Shown one piece after another: positions 8,200 through 19,856 of a stretch of DNA of 64,000 bases. Made by a program: the position numbers and the translations under genes. The DNA lies in the NCBI RefSeq assembly GCF_001315015.1, contig NZ_CP012917.1, positions 518,501 to 582,500 on the forward strand. The letters are read 5' to 3'. This stretch comes from Azospirillum brasilense (GTDB taxonomy: Bacteria > Pseudomonadota > Alphaproteobacteria > Azospirillales > Azospirillaceae). The notes under the pieces were generated by a model. The model did not search any database, was not told where the DNA came from, and saw only the letters and a program-made list of their open reading frames with translations. Numbering within the stretch: position 1 is the stretch's first letter; each line of letters begins with the position of its first letter.

Positions 8200-9500
8200 C
8201 CGACACCATCGCCCTGGATCGCCTTCACGTCTGGCACCCCTTCACCCAGGCGCAGACCGCGCCGGAGCCACTGGCCGTCACCCACGGCAAGGGAGTCAGC
8301 CTGTTCACCGGGGACGGGCGGGAAATCCTTGACCTCATCTCCTCCTGGTGGGTGAACCTGCACGGCCACGCCCACCCGGCCATCGCCGGGGCCATCGCGG
8401 AGCAGGCGCACAAGCTGGAGCAGGTGATCTTCGCCGATTTCACCCACAGCCCCGCCGCCCGCCTCGCCGCCCGGCTGGCGGAGGTGCTGCCGGGCGGCCT
8501 CGACCGCGTCTTCTACTCCGACAACGGCTCGACCGCCGTGGAGGTGGCGCTGAAGCTCGCCTGGCAGTACTGGCGCAACAATGGCGAGGGCCAGCGCCGC
8601 CGCTTCCTCGCTTTCGAGGGCAGCTACCATGGCGACACCTTCGGCGCCATGGCGGCAGGGGTCGGCTCCGGCTTCTATGAACCGTTCCAGGAGCTGCTGT
8701 TCGCCGTCGATCGCATGCCCTACCCCTCCACCTGGGACGGCGACCCGGAGGTCGAGGCCAAGGAGGCCGCGGCGCTGGACTGGCTCGACCGCTGGCTGGC
8801 CGCCAACGGGGCGGAGCTGGTCGCCGTCATCATCGAACCGCTGGTCCAGGGCGCGTCCGGCATGCGCTTCTGCCGGCCGGAGTTCCTGCGGGCCATGGCG
8901 GCGCGGGTGCGGGCGGCGGGCGGTCTGGTGATCTTCGACGAGGTGATGACCGGCTTCGGCCGCACCGGCGCCCTGTTCGCCAGCCGGAAGGCCGGAGTCG
9001 CCCCGGACCTGATCTGCCTGTCCAAGGGGCTGACCGGCGGTTTCCTGCCGCTGTCGGTCACCGCCTGCGGCGCTTCGATCTACGAGGCGTTCCTCGGCGC
9101 CGGTTTCGACCGCGCCTTCGCCCACGGCCACAGCTTCACCGCCAACCCGCTGGGCTGCGCCGCCGCCCTGGCCTCGCTGGAGCTGACCACCTCGGCGGAG
9201 ACCGCCGCCAACCTTGCGCGCATCGAGGAGCGGCACCGCGCCGCCATCGCCGACCTGTCCGGCCACCCAAAGCTGTCGCGCGGGCGCGTCATGGGCACCA
9301 TCGCCGCCATCGAGGTGACCGACGCGCAGGGCTACACCGCCGCGGTCGGGCAGACGCTGAAGCGCTTCTTCCTGGAGCGGGGATTGCTGCTGCGCCCGCT
9401 CGGCCCCGTGATATACCTGCTGCCGCCCTACTGCGTGACGGACGGGCAGCTGGACCGCGCCTACGCCGCGATCCGCGACGCCGCCGATACCCTTCTCTGA
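8196..9500 (+). CDS. bioA: Adenosylmethionine-8-amino-7-oxononanoate aminotransferase
   Basis: BioA transfers an amino group from S-adenosylmethionine to KAPA, giving diaminopelargonate. The 434-residue class III aminotransferase starts DRLHVWHPFTQ and has the BioA-typical SSWWVNLHGH, GSYHGDTFGAM, IIEPLVQGASGM and FDEVMTGFGRTG. The PLP lysine is Lys277 in LSKGLTGG. The ATG overlaps the stop of bioC/D (ATGA), so translation is probably coupled. Length matches the family (about 430 residues). The next gene, bioB, lies 24 bp downstream. Confidence 0.96.
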   Translation: MTDTIALDRLHVWHPFTQAQTAPEPLAVTHGKGVSLFTGDGREILDLISSWWVNLHGHAHPAIAGAIAEQAHKLEQVIFADFTHSPAARLAARLAEVLPGGLDRVFYSDNGSTAVEVALKLAWQYWRNNGEGQRRRFLAFEGSYHGDTFGAMAAGVGSGFYEPFQELLFAVDRMPYPSTWDGDPEVEAKEAAALDWLDRWLAANGAELVAVIIEPLVQGASGMRFCRPEFLRAMAARVRAAGGLVIFDEVMTGFGRTGALFASRKAGVAPDLICLSKGLTGGFLPLSVTACGASIYEAFLGAGFDRAFAHGHSFTANPLGCAAALASLELTTSAETAANLARIEERHRAAIADLSGHPKLSRGRVMGTIAAIEVTDAQGYTAAVGQTLKRFFLERGLLLRPLGPVIYLLPPYCVTDGQLDRAYAAIRDAADTLL

Positions 9501-9524
9501 TTCGCTTTCCCCCGAGGACCGACC

Positions 9525-10517
9525 ATGCCCGACACCGCCATGCAGACCGCGGATTCCGCCTCCACCACCATCGCCCGGCGCTGGAGCCGCGAGGACATCC
9601 TGGCCCTGTTCGAGCTGCCCTTCATGGAGCTGCTGCACCGCGCCCACGAAACGCACCGCCAGCACCATGACCCGAACAAGGTCCAGCTCTCCACCCTGCT
9701 GAACATCAAGACCGGCGGCTGTCAGGAGGATTGCAAGTACTGCGCGCAGAGCGTGAAGTACGACACCGGCGTCGAGGCGGAGAAGCTGCTGGACCGGGCC
9801 CAGGTGCGCGCCGCCGCGGAGAAGGCCAAGAAGGCGGGCGCCGGCCGCTTCTGCATGGGTGCGGCATGGCGCGAGCTGAAGGACCGCGACGTCGAGAAGC
9901 TGGCGAACATTGTCCGCGACGTGAAGGACCTCGGGCTGGAGGCCTGCATGACGCTGGGCATGCTGACCCGCCCGCAGGCCGACGCGCTGAAGGACGCCGG
10001 CCTCGACTACTACAACCACAACCTCGACACATCGGAGGAGTTCTACGAGCAGATCGTCTCCACCCACAGCTACCGCGACCGGCTGGACACGCTGGCCAAC
10101 GTCCGCGACGCCGGGCTGAAGGTCTGCTCGGGCGGCATCGTCGGGCTGGGGGAAAGCCGGGTGGACCGCGCCGGCCTGCTGGAGACCCTGGCGAACCTGT
10201 CGCCGCAGCCGGAAAGCGTGCCGATCAACAAGCTGGTGTCGGTCGCCGGCACTCCGCTGGGCGGCGTCGACGCTCTGGACGCCTTCGAGTTCATCCGCAC
10301 CATCGCGGTCGCACGCATCCTGATGCCGCGCTCCTACGTCCGCCTGTCGGCGGGCCGCCGCTCGCTCAGCGACGAGGGTCAGGCGCTCTGTTTCTACGCC
10401 GGCGCGAACTCCATCTTCTATGGGGACAAGCTGCTGACCACCGGCAACCCGGAGCATGAGGCCGACCGGCGGCTGTTCGACCGGCTGGGGCTGGAGGCCG
10501 ACGGCGGCGCCCACTGA
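9525..10517 (+). CDS. bioB: Biotin synthase
   Basis: BioB is the radical-SAM enzyme that inserts sulfur into dethiobiotin, the last step of the pathway. In the 330-residue protein the SAM-cluster cysteines are Cys66, Cys70 and Cys73 (GGCQEDCKYC). FCMGAAWRE, the YNHNLDTS block and SAGRRSL, which supplies the arginine ligand of the auxiliary cluster, follow. It is preceded by GAGGACC at good spacing. It closes the run bioF-bioH-bioC/D-bioA-bioB, so every late step and the pimeloyl-ACP priming and release steps are encoded in one operon of about 5.7 kb. Confidence 0.97.
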   Translation: MPDTAMQTADSASTTIARRWSREDILALFELPFMELLHRAHETHRQHHDPNKVQLSTLLNIKTGGCQEDCKYCAQSVKYDTGVEAEKLLDRAQVRAAAEKAKKAGAGRFCMGAAWRELKDRDVEKLANIVRDVKDLGLEACMTLGMLTRPQADALKDAGLDYYNHNLDTSEEFYEQIVSTHSYRDRLDTLANVRDAGLKVCSGGIVGLGESRVDRAGLLETLANLSPQPESVPINKLVSVAGTPLGGVDALDAFEFIRTIAVARILMPRSYVRLSAGRRSLSDEGQALCFYAGANSIFYGDKLLTTGNPEHEADRRLFDRLGLEADGGAH

Positions 10518-10572
10518 CGCGCCGGCGTCCCCGGCCCCTGCGTCAAGAAAAGCCAGGGGGAGGACGCCGAGC

Positions 10573-11280
10573 ATGGACGACATCGCCGCCAAAGCACCCA
10601 AGACCCACTACACCTCGGCCGAGGTCACGGCCCTGTCGCATCTCTACAGGGCCGAGATCTACCGAAGCACCGTCTGGCGGACCCGGCTGGACGCCACCAC
10701 CAACTGGGCGGTGGTCACCACCGGGATCGCCCTGTCGCTGACCTTCAGCAGCGCCACCGCCTCCCCCCTGCCGCTGGTGCTGGTGGGGCTTCTGGTCGCC
10801 GTGTTCCTCTACATCGAGGCGCGGCGCTACCGCTTCTTCGACTTCTGGCGAATCCGCGCCCATGTGCTGGAGCTGTATTTCCTGGGGCCCATCCTGCGCG
10901 GCCAGGGCGACCAATTCGCCCGGGGCTGGAACGAGACGCTGTTCCAGGACTACCAGAACCCCAACCTTCACATCACCTACCTGGAGGCGGTGGGCCGCCG
11001 TCTGCGGCGGAACTACGGCTGGATCTTCCTGATCCAGGTGGTGGCCTATCTGGGCAAGTTGATGATCCACCCGGTCCCGCTGTCGAGCCTGGACGAGCTG
11101 TTCGCGCGGGCGACCATCGGGCCGGTGCCGGGGGAGATCGTCCTGCTCTGCGGCATGGTCTTCCACGGCACCTGGATGGCCATCGCCTTCCGGACCTTCC
11201 GCAGCCGCCGCGGCGCCGACCGCGAGCGCCCGCCCCCGCCGGCCACCGACGCCGTGCTCGATCTGGCGCGGGGGCCGTGA
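10573..11280 (+). CDS. DUF2270 integral membrane protein
   Basis: This 235-residue protein has the DUF2270 signature LSHLYRAEIYRSTVWRTRLD followed by TTNWAV. Two membrane segments follow at roughly residues 50-85, then a conserved RRYRFFDFWRIRAHVLE block, and two more hydrophobic stretches near 155-175 and 185-205. The C-terminal tail is basic then proline-rich. Function is unknown for the family. The start at 10573 is supported by AGGGGGAGGA upstream. It follows bioB by 55 bp on the same strand and could be read through from the biotin operon, but nothing in it suggests a biotin role. Confidence 0.82.
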   Translation: MDDIAAKAPKTHYTSAEVTALSHLYRAEIYRSTVWRTRLDATTNWAVVTTGIALSLTFSSATASPLPLVLVGLLVAVFLYIEARRYRFFDFWRIRAHVLELYFLGPILRGQGDQFARGWNETLFQDYQNPNLHITYLEAVGRRLRRNYGWIFLIQVVAYLGKLMIHPVPLSSLDELFARATIGPVPGEIVLLCGMVFHGTWMAIAFRTFRSRRGADRERPPPPATDAVLDLARGP

Positions 11281-11407
11281 GGGCCGCGGCGGATTTCCCT
11301 TTTCGCGCAAGGGATAAGGGGTAGTTTTCCGTTGGGCCTGCCCCATTCGCGCGCCGTGGCATAAATGGGATCAGCACCGTCGCGCTCACGCTATGCAACG
11401 GATCGTC

Positions 11408-11436
11408 TTGTGTTCTCCTTCCGCGGGGGGCTAGAA
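11408..11436 (+). promoter_or_regulatory. Possible sigma-70 promoter for ppdK
   Basis: TTGTGT and CTAGAA are separated by 17 bases in the 279-bp gap before ppdK. The match is partial, and no other feature in this gap stands out. Confidence 0.3.
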
Positions 11437-11559
11437 GGGGCTCCATCGGATGCGGTTGCGCGGTCATACCAGAAGGACACCCGTTCGCCGGGCTGATCTT
11501 CACCGGTTCCCCGCACAGCCGACGGCCGGACGACCATAGAGGTGAACGAGGATTTCACG

Positions 11560-14253
<2,694 letters not shown>

Positions 14254-14270
14254 CCGGTACCCGACGACGC

Positions 14271-14302
14271 GAAGGCCCCCACCCCGGGGGCCTTCGTTTT
14301 TT
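14271..14302 (+). terminator. Rho-independent terminator of ppdK
   Basis: A 10-bp stem (GAAGGCCCCC/GGGGGCCTTC) with an ACCCC loop is followed by G and six T residues, 18 bp after the ppdK stop. Confidence 0.93.
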
Positions 14303-14316
14303 GAGGGATGTGTTCC

Positions 14317-15399
14317 GTGGACACTGACGCCGCCCTTCCGACCCGGCACATCGACCGGTTGACCGATCGCCTCGTCGCCTGCCTCGACGAGGGCGACGGC
14401 CCCGCCGCGGCCCGCGCCGCGGTGGTGGCGGTCCGTTCGGGTCCACGCTCCTGGGCCGCCGGTTTCGCCCGCGGCGGTGCGGCGCCTCCGCCGGTCACCG
14501 CCCGCTTCCTCGTCTACAGCATCACCAAGACCCTGACCGCCGCCGCCCTGCTGCGCCTGTGCGGACAAGGCCTGATCGACCCCGACGCCCCGCTGGACCG
14601 CTGGCTGCCCGACTTCGTGGCGGCGGACCGGATGACTTTGGCCCAACTGCTCGCCCACCGCGCCGGGCTGCGCAATTACGGCGGCAGCCCCGCCTATCAC
14701 GCCGCCGTGCGGGCGGGCGAGGCGCCGTGGAGCGAGGACGGGTTCCTGGAGCGCTGCCGCGCCGCCGACCTGTTCGCCCCGCCGGGGCGGGAATTCTCCT
14801 ACTCCAACATCGGCTATCTTCTGGCGAAGCGGGTGCTGGAGCGGGTTACCGACCTGCCCTTCGCCCAGGCTCTGGACCGTGAGCTGTTCCGCCCGCTGGC
14901 CTTGACCGGCTGGTCGGTGCCGACGGAGCGCGGCGACCTGTCCGGCCTGTGGACCGGCCCCAGCCCCTATCTCGGCGGCAAGGACGGGCCGCCCGCCGAC
15001 GTGGCCGCCCTCTACCATCCCGGCTGGGTGGCCCATGGCGTGGTGGCGGCGACGGCGGCGGACATCGCCGATCTTCTCCACGCGCTGTTCGCCGGCGGCC
15101 TGCTGCCCGCCGCCGAGGCGGCGCGCATGCACGACTCCCTGCCGGTTCCCGGCACCATGCGCGGCCGTCCCTGGGTGGAGCCGGGTTACGGCCTTGGCCT
15201 GATGGTGGAGCGCGACGCGCAGGCCGGACCTTACTGGGGGCACACCGGCGGCGGGCCGGGCGGGTCGGCCTGCGCCTATCACTTCCCCGTTCGCAAGCCG
15301 GGGGAGGAGCCGGTGACCGTCGCCCTCTTCACCGACGGCGAGGACAACGACCAGGCGGAGTGGATGACCGTGGAGACCGCCGAAATCCTGCGCGAGTGA
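14317..15399 (+). CDS. Serine beta-lactamase-like hydrolase (class C/esterase family)
   Basis: This protein of about 360 residues has the penicillin-recognising serine hydrolase fold. It shows S-I-T-K (Ser68/Lys71, numbering from the GTG), YSN in the second motif position, and HTGGG in place of the KTG triad. The His-Thr-Gly form is typical of EstB-like esterases and D-aminopeptidase relatives as much as of true beta-lactamases. No clear signal peptide is visible, so a cytoplasmic esterase or peptidase is more likely than an antibiotic-resistance enzyme. The GTG at 14317 is favoured because GAGGG ends nine bases before it; the ATG at 14308 abuts that site. The gene is convergent with cheD, 20 bp apart. 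Confidence 0.82.
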   Translation: MDTDAALPTRHIDRLTDRLVACLDEGDGPAAARAAVVAVRSGPRSWAAGFARGGAAPPPVTARFLVYSITKTLTAAALLRLCGQGLIDPDAPLDRWLPDFVAADRMTLAQLLAHRAGLRNYGGSPAYHAAVRAGEAPWSEDGFLERCRAADLFAPPGREFSYSNIGYLLAKRVLERVTDLPFAQALDRELFRPLALTGWSVPTERGDLSGLWTGPSPYLGGKDGPPADVAALYHPGWVAHGVVAATAADIADLLHALFAGGLLPAAEAARMHDSLPVPGTMRGRPWVEPGYGLGLMVERDAQAGPYWGHTGGGPGGSACAYHFPVRKPGEEPVTVALFTDGEDNDQAEWMTVETAEILRE

Positions 15400-15419
15400 T
15401 CCTGCACAAGTGACGGCGC

Positions 15420-16082
15420 TCAGCGCCGCTCGAACAGCTCCATCTCGCCCTCCAGGGGTGAGCGCCGCAGCGCCTGGAGATAGTCCATTTCCTGATGCAC
15501 CGTCTCCCGCTCCGCCTCGGGACGCAGCAGGCGGCGGAAGGCCCGGCCGGTGGCCGGGAAGAAATGGATGCGCCGCCCCTTGTCCCCGCCCAGATCCTGA
15601 ACGGCCAGCGCCAGCCCCTCGCGCCGCACATAGTCCACCGCGAAGGCGGCGTTGGCGGCGCCGACGTCCAGGCTGGTGTCAATGACGCGGGCCGCCCCGA
15701 ACAGCTTGACCTCCATCCGCTCGCGGCGGGCGCCCCGCTCCAGCAGGTCGTTGATCAGCCACTCCATCGCCACGCTGCCGTAGCGGGTCGCCACCCCATA
15801 CCCCTCGCCGCCGGACGGGGAGCCCGGCAGCAGGAAATGGTTCATGCCGCCGATCTGGGCGACCGGATCGTTGATGCAGGCGGCGACGCAGGAGCCGAGC
15901 GTGGTTACCAGCATGTCGTCGTCGCGGCCGGAAATCCGGTGATGGCCGAGCACCACCGGCACCACATAGGCCCCGAACTCACGGTCCAGGTAGCTGCCGT
16001 CCGCGCGCGGCCCGTCGACGCCCAAGCCGCGGCGCTCAATTCCGGCGGAGGATTGGAAGTGAAGCGGTCCGGACAGGGGCAT
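15420..16082 (-). CDS. cheD: Chemoreceptor glutamine deamidase CheD
   Basis: CheD deamidates glutamines in methyl-accepting chemotaxis receptors and in some bacteria interacts with CheC. The 220-residue protein has TTLGSCVAACIND with the catalytic Cys65, and GGMNHFLLP with His82, 17 residues away as in characterised CheD. About 45 extra residues precede the core, longer than the typical 160-residue CheD. No other chemotaxis gene lies within the window, so cheD is detached from its operon. A GTG at 16085 is an equally placed alternative start; neither has a strong ribosome site. Confidence 0.92.
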   Translation of the reverse strand: MPLSGPLHFQSSAGIERRGLGVDGPRADGSYLDREFGAYVVPVVLGHHRISGRDDDMLVTTLGSCVAACINDPVAQIGGMNHFLLPGSPSGGEGYGVATRYGSVAMEWLINDLLERGARRERMEVKLFGAARVIDTSLDVGAANAAFAVDYVRREGLALAVQDLGGDKGRRIHFFPATGRAFRRLLRPEAERETVHQEMDYLQALRRSPLEGEMELFERR

Positions 16083-16191
16083 CACCGTCAGCCTGAATGA
16101 GGCAAAAGCGTCGACGATGGTATCCCGTGGTACTTAAAGAAAATACAACAAGTCCGTATGCCCCGCCGACCTTTCGGCGTCCGCGACCGCG

Positions 16192-16746
16192 TCACAGCAG
16201 AACAACCCAGGAGGCCTCCCGCCCCTTCGGCGCGGCGCGCGCCCGCAACAGCACCCGCTGGCCGGAATCCAGTCCGGTCAGGTTGCAGCGGCGCAGAACG
16301 CTCTTGTGGACGAAGACGTCCTTGGCCCCGTCGTCCGCCGTGACGAATCCGAAGCCCTGCTCCGACTTGAACCACTTTACGGTGCCCGTCAGCTCCTCCT
16401 CGGGGCCGGACTCCGCGGCGTGGCGCTCGTTGCGGCTTTCAACGTGGGTGCCGGTGCTCAGCACCTCCAGAATGTCGACCACCTGCGGCCCTTTGCCCCC
16501 CGGAACGACCCGGCACAGAAGCTCCGCCCCCTCACCGATCTCGTGCAGCCCGGCGCGGTTCAGAACGGAAATGTGCAGGAAGGCATCGGTCGTCCCGTCC
16601 TGCGGCGCCACGAAGCCGAAGCCCTTGACCGGATCGAACCACTTCACCGAAGTGCGGAGCGGGGCTGTTTCGCCTGAGGAGAAAACATCCGGAACACCGC
16701 TGGGATGCGAATCGGCTGAAGGCAAGGGTCCGATCCTTTCGGTCAT
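16192..16746 (-). CDS. Two-domain cold-shock protein
   Basis: This 184-residue protein carries two cold-shock (OB-fold) domains. The first has KWFDPVKGFGFVAPQDG and DAFLHISVL; the second has VKWFKSEQGFGFVTADDG and DVFVHKSVL. These are the RNP1 and RNP2 nucleic-acid-binding motifs. A polar linker of about 20 residues (about 104-120) separates them. Tandem cold-shock proteins are common in alphaproteobacteria and act as RNA chaperones or transcription antiterminators. The upstream gap, shared with the divergent acyl-CoA ligase, is AT-richer than its surroundings and could carry the long leader usual for cold-shock mRNAs. The start at 16746 lacks a clear ribosome site and is the least certain point. 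Confidence 0.9.
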   Translation of the reverse strand: MTERIGPLPSADSHPSGVPDVFSSGETAPLRTSVKWFDPVKGFGFVAPQDGTTDAFLHISVLNRAGLHEIGEGAELLCRVVPGGKGPQVVDILEVLSTGTHVESRNERHAAESGPEEELTGTVKWFKSEQGFGFVTADDGAKDVFVHKSVLRRCNLTGLDSGQRVLLRARAAPKGREASWVVLL

Positions 16747-16982
16747 GGCACCAAGCGTGGAAAGCGGATCGTCCGCCGAACACGAATTTAGCCACACGAA
16801 AAATAGGGTTTCCAGCGTAATTTTTTCTTCACACCCGCCGTTTGCCTCTGGCGGCGGCACCGTCACAGGGACCATTTCTCCGGATGAGGGGTTACAAAAA
16901 AGGCTACAATGCGCCAAAGGCCCGCAAATAAGCTCGAACGGGCGCCAGGGCCGAATAAGAACCGAACATGGGAGGGAAAACG

Positions 16983-18686
16983 ATGATGGGGGATGCGGCC
17001 CGCACACTGCCGGACCAGAACTGGACCCTGGGCTACCCGCCCGACGTGGACTGGTACGCGCCGATTCCGGTGAAACCGCTGACCGCGCTGCTGGAGGACG
17101 CGGCGGCCCGTTTCGCCGAGCGGCCCTTCCTGGACTTCATGGGCAAGCGCTCGACCTACGCGGAGGTCGCGCGGATGGTGGAACGCGCCGCCCGCGGCTT
17201 CCAGGCGATCGGCGTCGGCAAGGGCGTGCGCGTCGGGCTGTTCCTGCCCAACACGCCCTATTTCGTGATCTGCTATTTCGCGATCCTGAAGGCCGGCGGG
17301 ACGGTGGTGAACTTCAACCCCCTCTACGCCGAGCGGGAACTGCACCACCAGATCACCGACAGCGGCGTCGAGCTGATGGTCACGCTCGACCTCAAGGTGC
17401 TCTACGGCAAGATGGCGCGGATGCTCGCCGAATCGGGGCTGAAGCGGCTGGTGGTCTGTCCGATGGCCGACATCCTGCCCTTCCCCAAGAACTGGCTGTT
17501 CCCCATCGTCAAGCGGGCGGAGCTGGCGCGCGTCCCCGCGGACGACCGCCACCTGTCCTTCCGCCAGCTCGTCACCAACGACGGCGCCCCGAAGCCGGTC
17601 GCCATCGACCCGGCGGAGGACGTGGCGGTGCTGCAGTACACCGGCGGCACCACCGGCGTGCCCAAGGGCGCGATGCTGACCCACGCCAACCTCTACGCCA
17701 ACACCGAACAGTGCAGCCTGTGGTTCGTCGGCGCGCGGCAGGGGGAGGAGCGGATGCTGGGCGTGCTGCCCTTCTTCCATGTCTTCGCCATGACCGTGGT
17801 GATGAACTTCAGCATCCGCATCGGGGCCGAGATCGTCATGCTCCCCCGTTTCGAGCTGGATCAGGTGATGGAGACCATCCACGCCAAAAAGCCGACGCTG
17901 TTCCCAGCGGTGCCGACCATCTACACCGCGATCAACCACCACAGGCATCTGGAGAAATACGATCTCTCCTCGATCCGCTATTGCCTGTCGGGCGGCGCCC
18001 CCCTGCCGGTGGAGGTCAAGGAGGCGTTCGAGCGGAACACCGGCTGCGTCCTGGTGGAGGGCTACGGCCTGTCCGAATCCTCCCCCGTCGCCACGGCGAA
18101 TCCGATCACCGGACTGAACAAGGCCGGCTCCATCGGCCTCCCCCTGCCCGGCACGCTGATCGAGATCGTCAGCCTGGAGGAGCCGCGCCGCGTCCTGCCG
18201 GTCGGCGAGAAGGGTGAGGTGTGCATCCGCGGCCCGCAGGTCATGAAGGGCTATTGGAACAAGCCGTCCGAAACGGCGATGACCCTGGTGGACGGGCGCC
18301 TGCACACCGGCGACGTCGGCTACATGGACGAGGACGGCTACACCCACATCGTCGACCGCATCAAGGACATGATCCTGTGCAGCGGCTTCAACGTCTACCC
18401 GCGCAACGTGGAGGAGGCGATCTACCTGCACCCCGCCGTCGCGGAATGCGTGGTCGCCGGCCTGCCCGACGAGTACCGCGGCCAGACGGTGAAGGCCTAC
18501 ATCCGCGTCGACGACGGCAAGACCCTGACGCGCGAGGAATTGATCGACTTCCTCAAGGACAAGCTCTCCCCCATCGAGATGCCCAAGGCGGTCGAGTTCC
18601 GCGGCGAGTTGCCCAAGACGATGATCGGCAAGCTGTCGCGCAAGGCCCTGCTCGACGAGGAGGCGGAGCGGCGGAAGGGCGCATGA
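16983..18686 (+). CDS. fadD: Long-chain acyl-CoA synthetase (FadD-type AMP-forming ligase)
   Basis: This 567-residue enzyme activates fatty acids to acyl-CoA through an acyl-AMP intermediate. The adenylate-forming motifs are complete: YTGGTTGVPKG at 219-229, GYGLSESSP, HTGDVGYMDEDGY, DRIKDMILCSGFNVYPRNVEE, and the C-terminal catalytic lysine in MIGKLSRKAL. The start at 16983 is set by GGGAGGG six bases upstream; the ATG at 16968 would place that site inside the gene. Chain-length preference cannot be read reliably, but overall similarity is to FadD rather than acetyl-CoA synthetase. It is divergent from the cold-shock gene. Confidence 0.92.
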   Translation: MMGDAARTLPDQNWTLGYPPDVDWYAPIPVKPLTALLEDAAARFAERPFLDFMGKRSTYAEVARMVERAARGFQAIGVGKGVRVGLFLPNTPYFVICYFAILKAGGTVVNFNPLYAERELHHQITDSGVELMVTLDLKVLYGKMARMLAESGLKRLVVCPMADILPFPKNWLFPIVKRAELARVPADDRHLSFRQLVTNDGAPKPVAIDPAEDVAVLQYTGGTTGVPKGAMLTHANLYANTEQCSLWFVGARQGEERMLGVLPFFHVFAMTVVMNFSIRIGAEIVMLPRFELDQVMETIHAKKPTLFPAVPTIYTAINHHRHLEKYDLSSIRYCLSGGAPLPVEVKEAFERNTGCVLVEGYGLSESSPVATANPITGLNKAGSIGLPLPGTLIEIVSLEEPRRVLPVGEKGEVCIRGPQVMKGYWNKPSETAMTLVDGRLHTGDVGYMDEDGYTHIVDRIKDMILCSGFNVYPRNVEEAIYLHPAVAECVVAGLPDEYRGQTVKAYIRVDDGKTLTREELIDFLKDKLSPIEMPKAVEFRGELPKTMIGKLSRKALLDEEAERRKGA

Positions 18687-18753
18687 GGGACAGCGTGCCC
18701 TTCCGGAACCGCAGGGTGGCCATACGCCCCACCCCACCTTGCGGCCCCGCCCC

Positions 18754-18793
18754 CCGGACCCTATAAGGACGCTCGTCCTTTCTTTCGGTCCGG
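18754..18793 (+). promoter_or_regulatory. Nested hairpin in the hldD leader
   Basis: An outer stem CCGGACC/GGTCCGG (18754-18760 with 18787-18793) encloses an inner stem AAGGACG/CGTCCTT with a two-base loop. It ends a few bases before the AAGGAA ribosome site of hldD. No T-tract follows, so it looks like a leader structure rather than a terminator. Confidence 0.5.
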
Positions 18794-18809
18794 CGGCAAG
18801 GAAAAGCGC

Positions 18810-19796
18810 ATGATCGTGGTCACCGGTGGGGCCGGTTTCATCGGCTCGAACCTCGTGGCGGCCCTGGCCGCGCGCGGGATCACCAACGTCGCGGTGATCG
18901 ACCGCTTCGGCGACGGGGAGAAGTGGCAGAATCTCGCCAAGCGGGAACTCGCCACCCTCGTCGCTCCGGAAAACGCGCTCGCCTTCCTCGACCAGCACGC
19001 CGCGGAGATCGACGTGATCTTCCACCTCGGCGCCATCTCGGCGACGACGGAACGCGACGTGGACCGGATCGTCGCCAACAACGTGGCGCTGACGCTGGAC
19101 CTCTGGCGCTGGTCCTCCTGGCGGGGGGCTCGGCTGATCTACGCCTCCTCCGCCGCGACCTACGGCGACGGCTCCGCCGGTTTCGACGACGACGGGTCGC
19201 CGGAGGCGCTGGCGACCCTGCGCCCGCTCAACGCCTATGGCTGGTCCAAGCACCTGATCGACCGCCGCGCCGCCCGCGTGGTGAGCGAGGGCGACATCGT
19301 GCCGCCGCAGTGGGCGGGCCTGAAGTTCTTCAACGTCTACGGCCCCAATGAGCGGCACAAGGACGACATGATGAGCGTCGTCGCCAAGCTGCACCCCAAG
19401 CTCAAGGCCGGGGAGCCGGCGCGCCTGTTCAAGTCGCACCGCCCGGAGTTCGAGGACGGCGGGCAACTCCGCGACTTCATCTTCGTGGACGACTGCGTGG
19501 CGGTGATGCTGTGGCTCTACGACAATCCGCAGGTCAGCGGGCTGTTCAACGTCGGCACCGGCAAGGCCCGCAGCTTCAAGGATCTGGCGCTCGCCACCTT
19601 CGCCGCTCTCGGGCTGGAGCCGCGCGTCGAGTATTTCGACATGCCGGCCGAGCTTCAGGGCAAGTACCAGTATTTCACCGAGGCGCGCACTGAACGCCTG
19701 CGCGCCGCCGGATTCGACCAGCCCTTCACCGAGCTGGAAGAGGGCGTGCGCCGCTACGTCCAGGATTTCCTGTCGCAGCCCGACCCCTACCGCTGA
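18810..19796 (+). CDS. hldD: ADP-L-glycero-D-manno-heptose 6-epimerase
   Basis: HldD (RfaD) epimerises ADP-D,D-heptose to ADP-L,D-heptose for the lipopolysaccharide inner core. The 328-residue short-chain dehydrogenase has the NAD(P) loop GGAGFIGS at 6-13. A RFGDGEKWQNL segment, YASSAATYG, YGWSKH (the YxxxK pair) and FFNVYGPNE also follow the HldD pattern. AAGGAA lies 6 bases upstream of the ATG. The neighbours lgt and the acyl-CoA ligase are on the same strand, but intergenic gaps of 60 and 123 bp leave operon structure open. It implies a heptose-containing LPS core. Confidence 0.94.
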   Translation: MIVVTGGAGFIGSNLVAALAARGITNVAVIDRFGDGEKWQNLAKRELATLVAPENALAFLDQHAAEIDVIFHLGAISATTERDVDRIVANNVALTLDLWRWSSWRGARLIYASSAATYGDGSAGFDDDGSPEALATLRPLNAYGWSKHLIDRRAARVVSEGDIVPPQWAGLKFFNVYGPNERHKDDMMSVVAKLHPKLKAGEPARLFKSHRPEFEDGGQLRDFIFVDDCVAVMLWLYDNPQVSGLFNVGTGKARSFKDLALATFAALGLEPRVEYFDMPAELQGKYQYFTEARTERLRAAGFDQPFTELEEGVRRYVQDFLSQPDPYR

Positions 19797-19856
19797 CGGT
19801 TCCGCCTCCCCCATCGACGGGGGAAACGCCGAAACAACATAAGGCACCCGCCGCGC

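Noticed and set aside
14317..15399. True antibiotic-resistance beta-lactamase
   Set aside because: SxxK and YSN are present but the third motif is HTG, no signal peptide is evident, and the family is dominated by esterases and peptidases.
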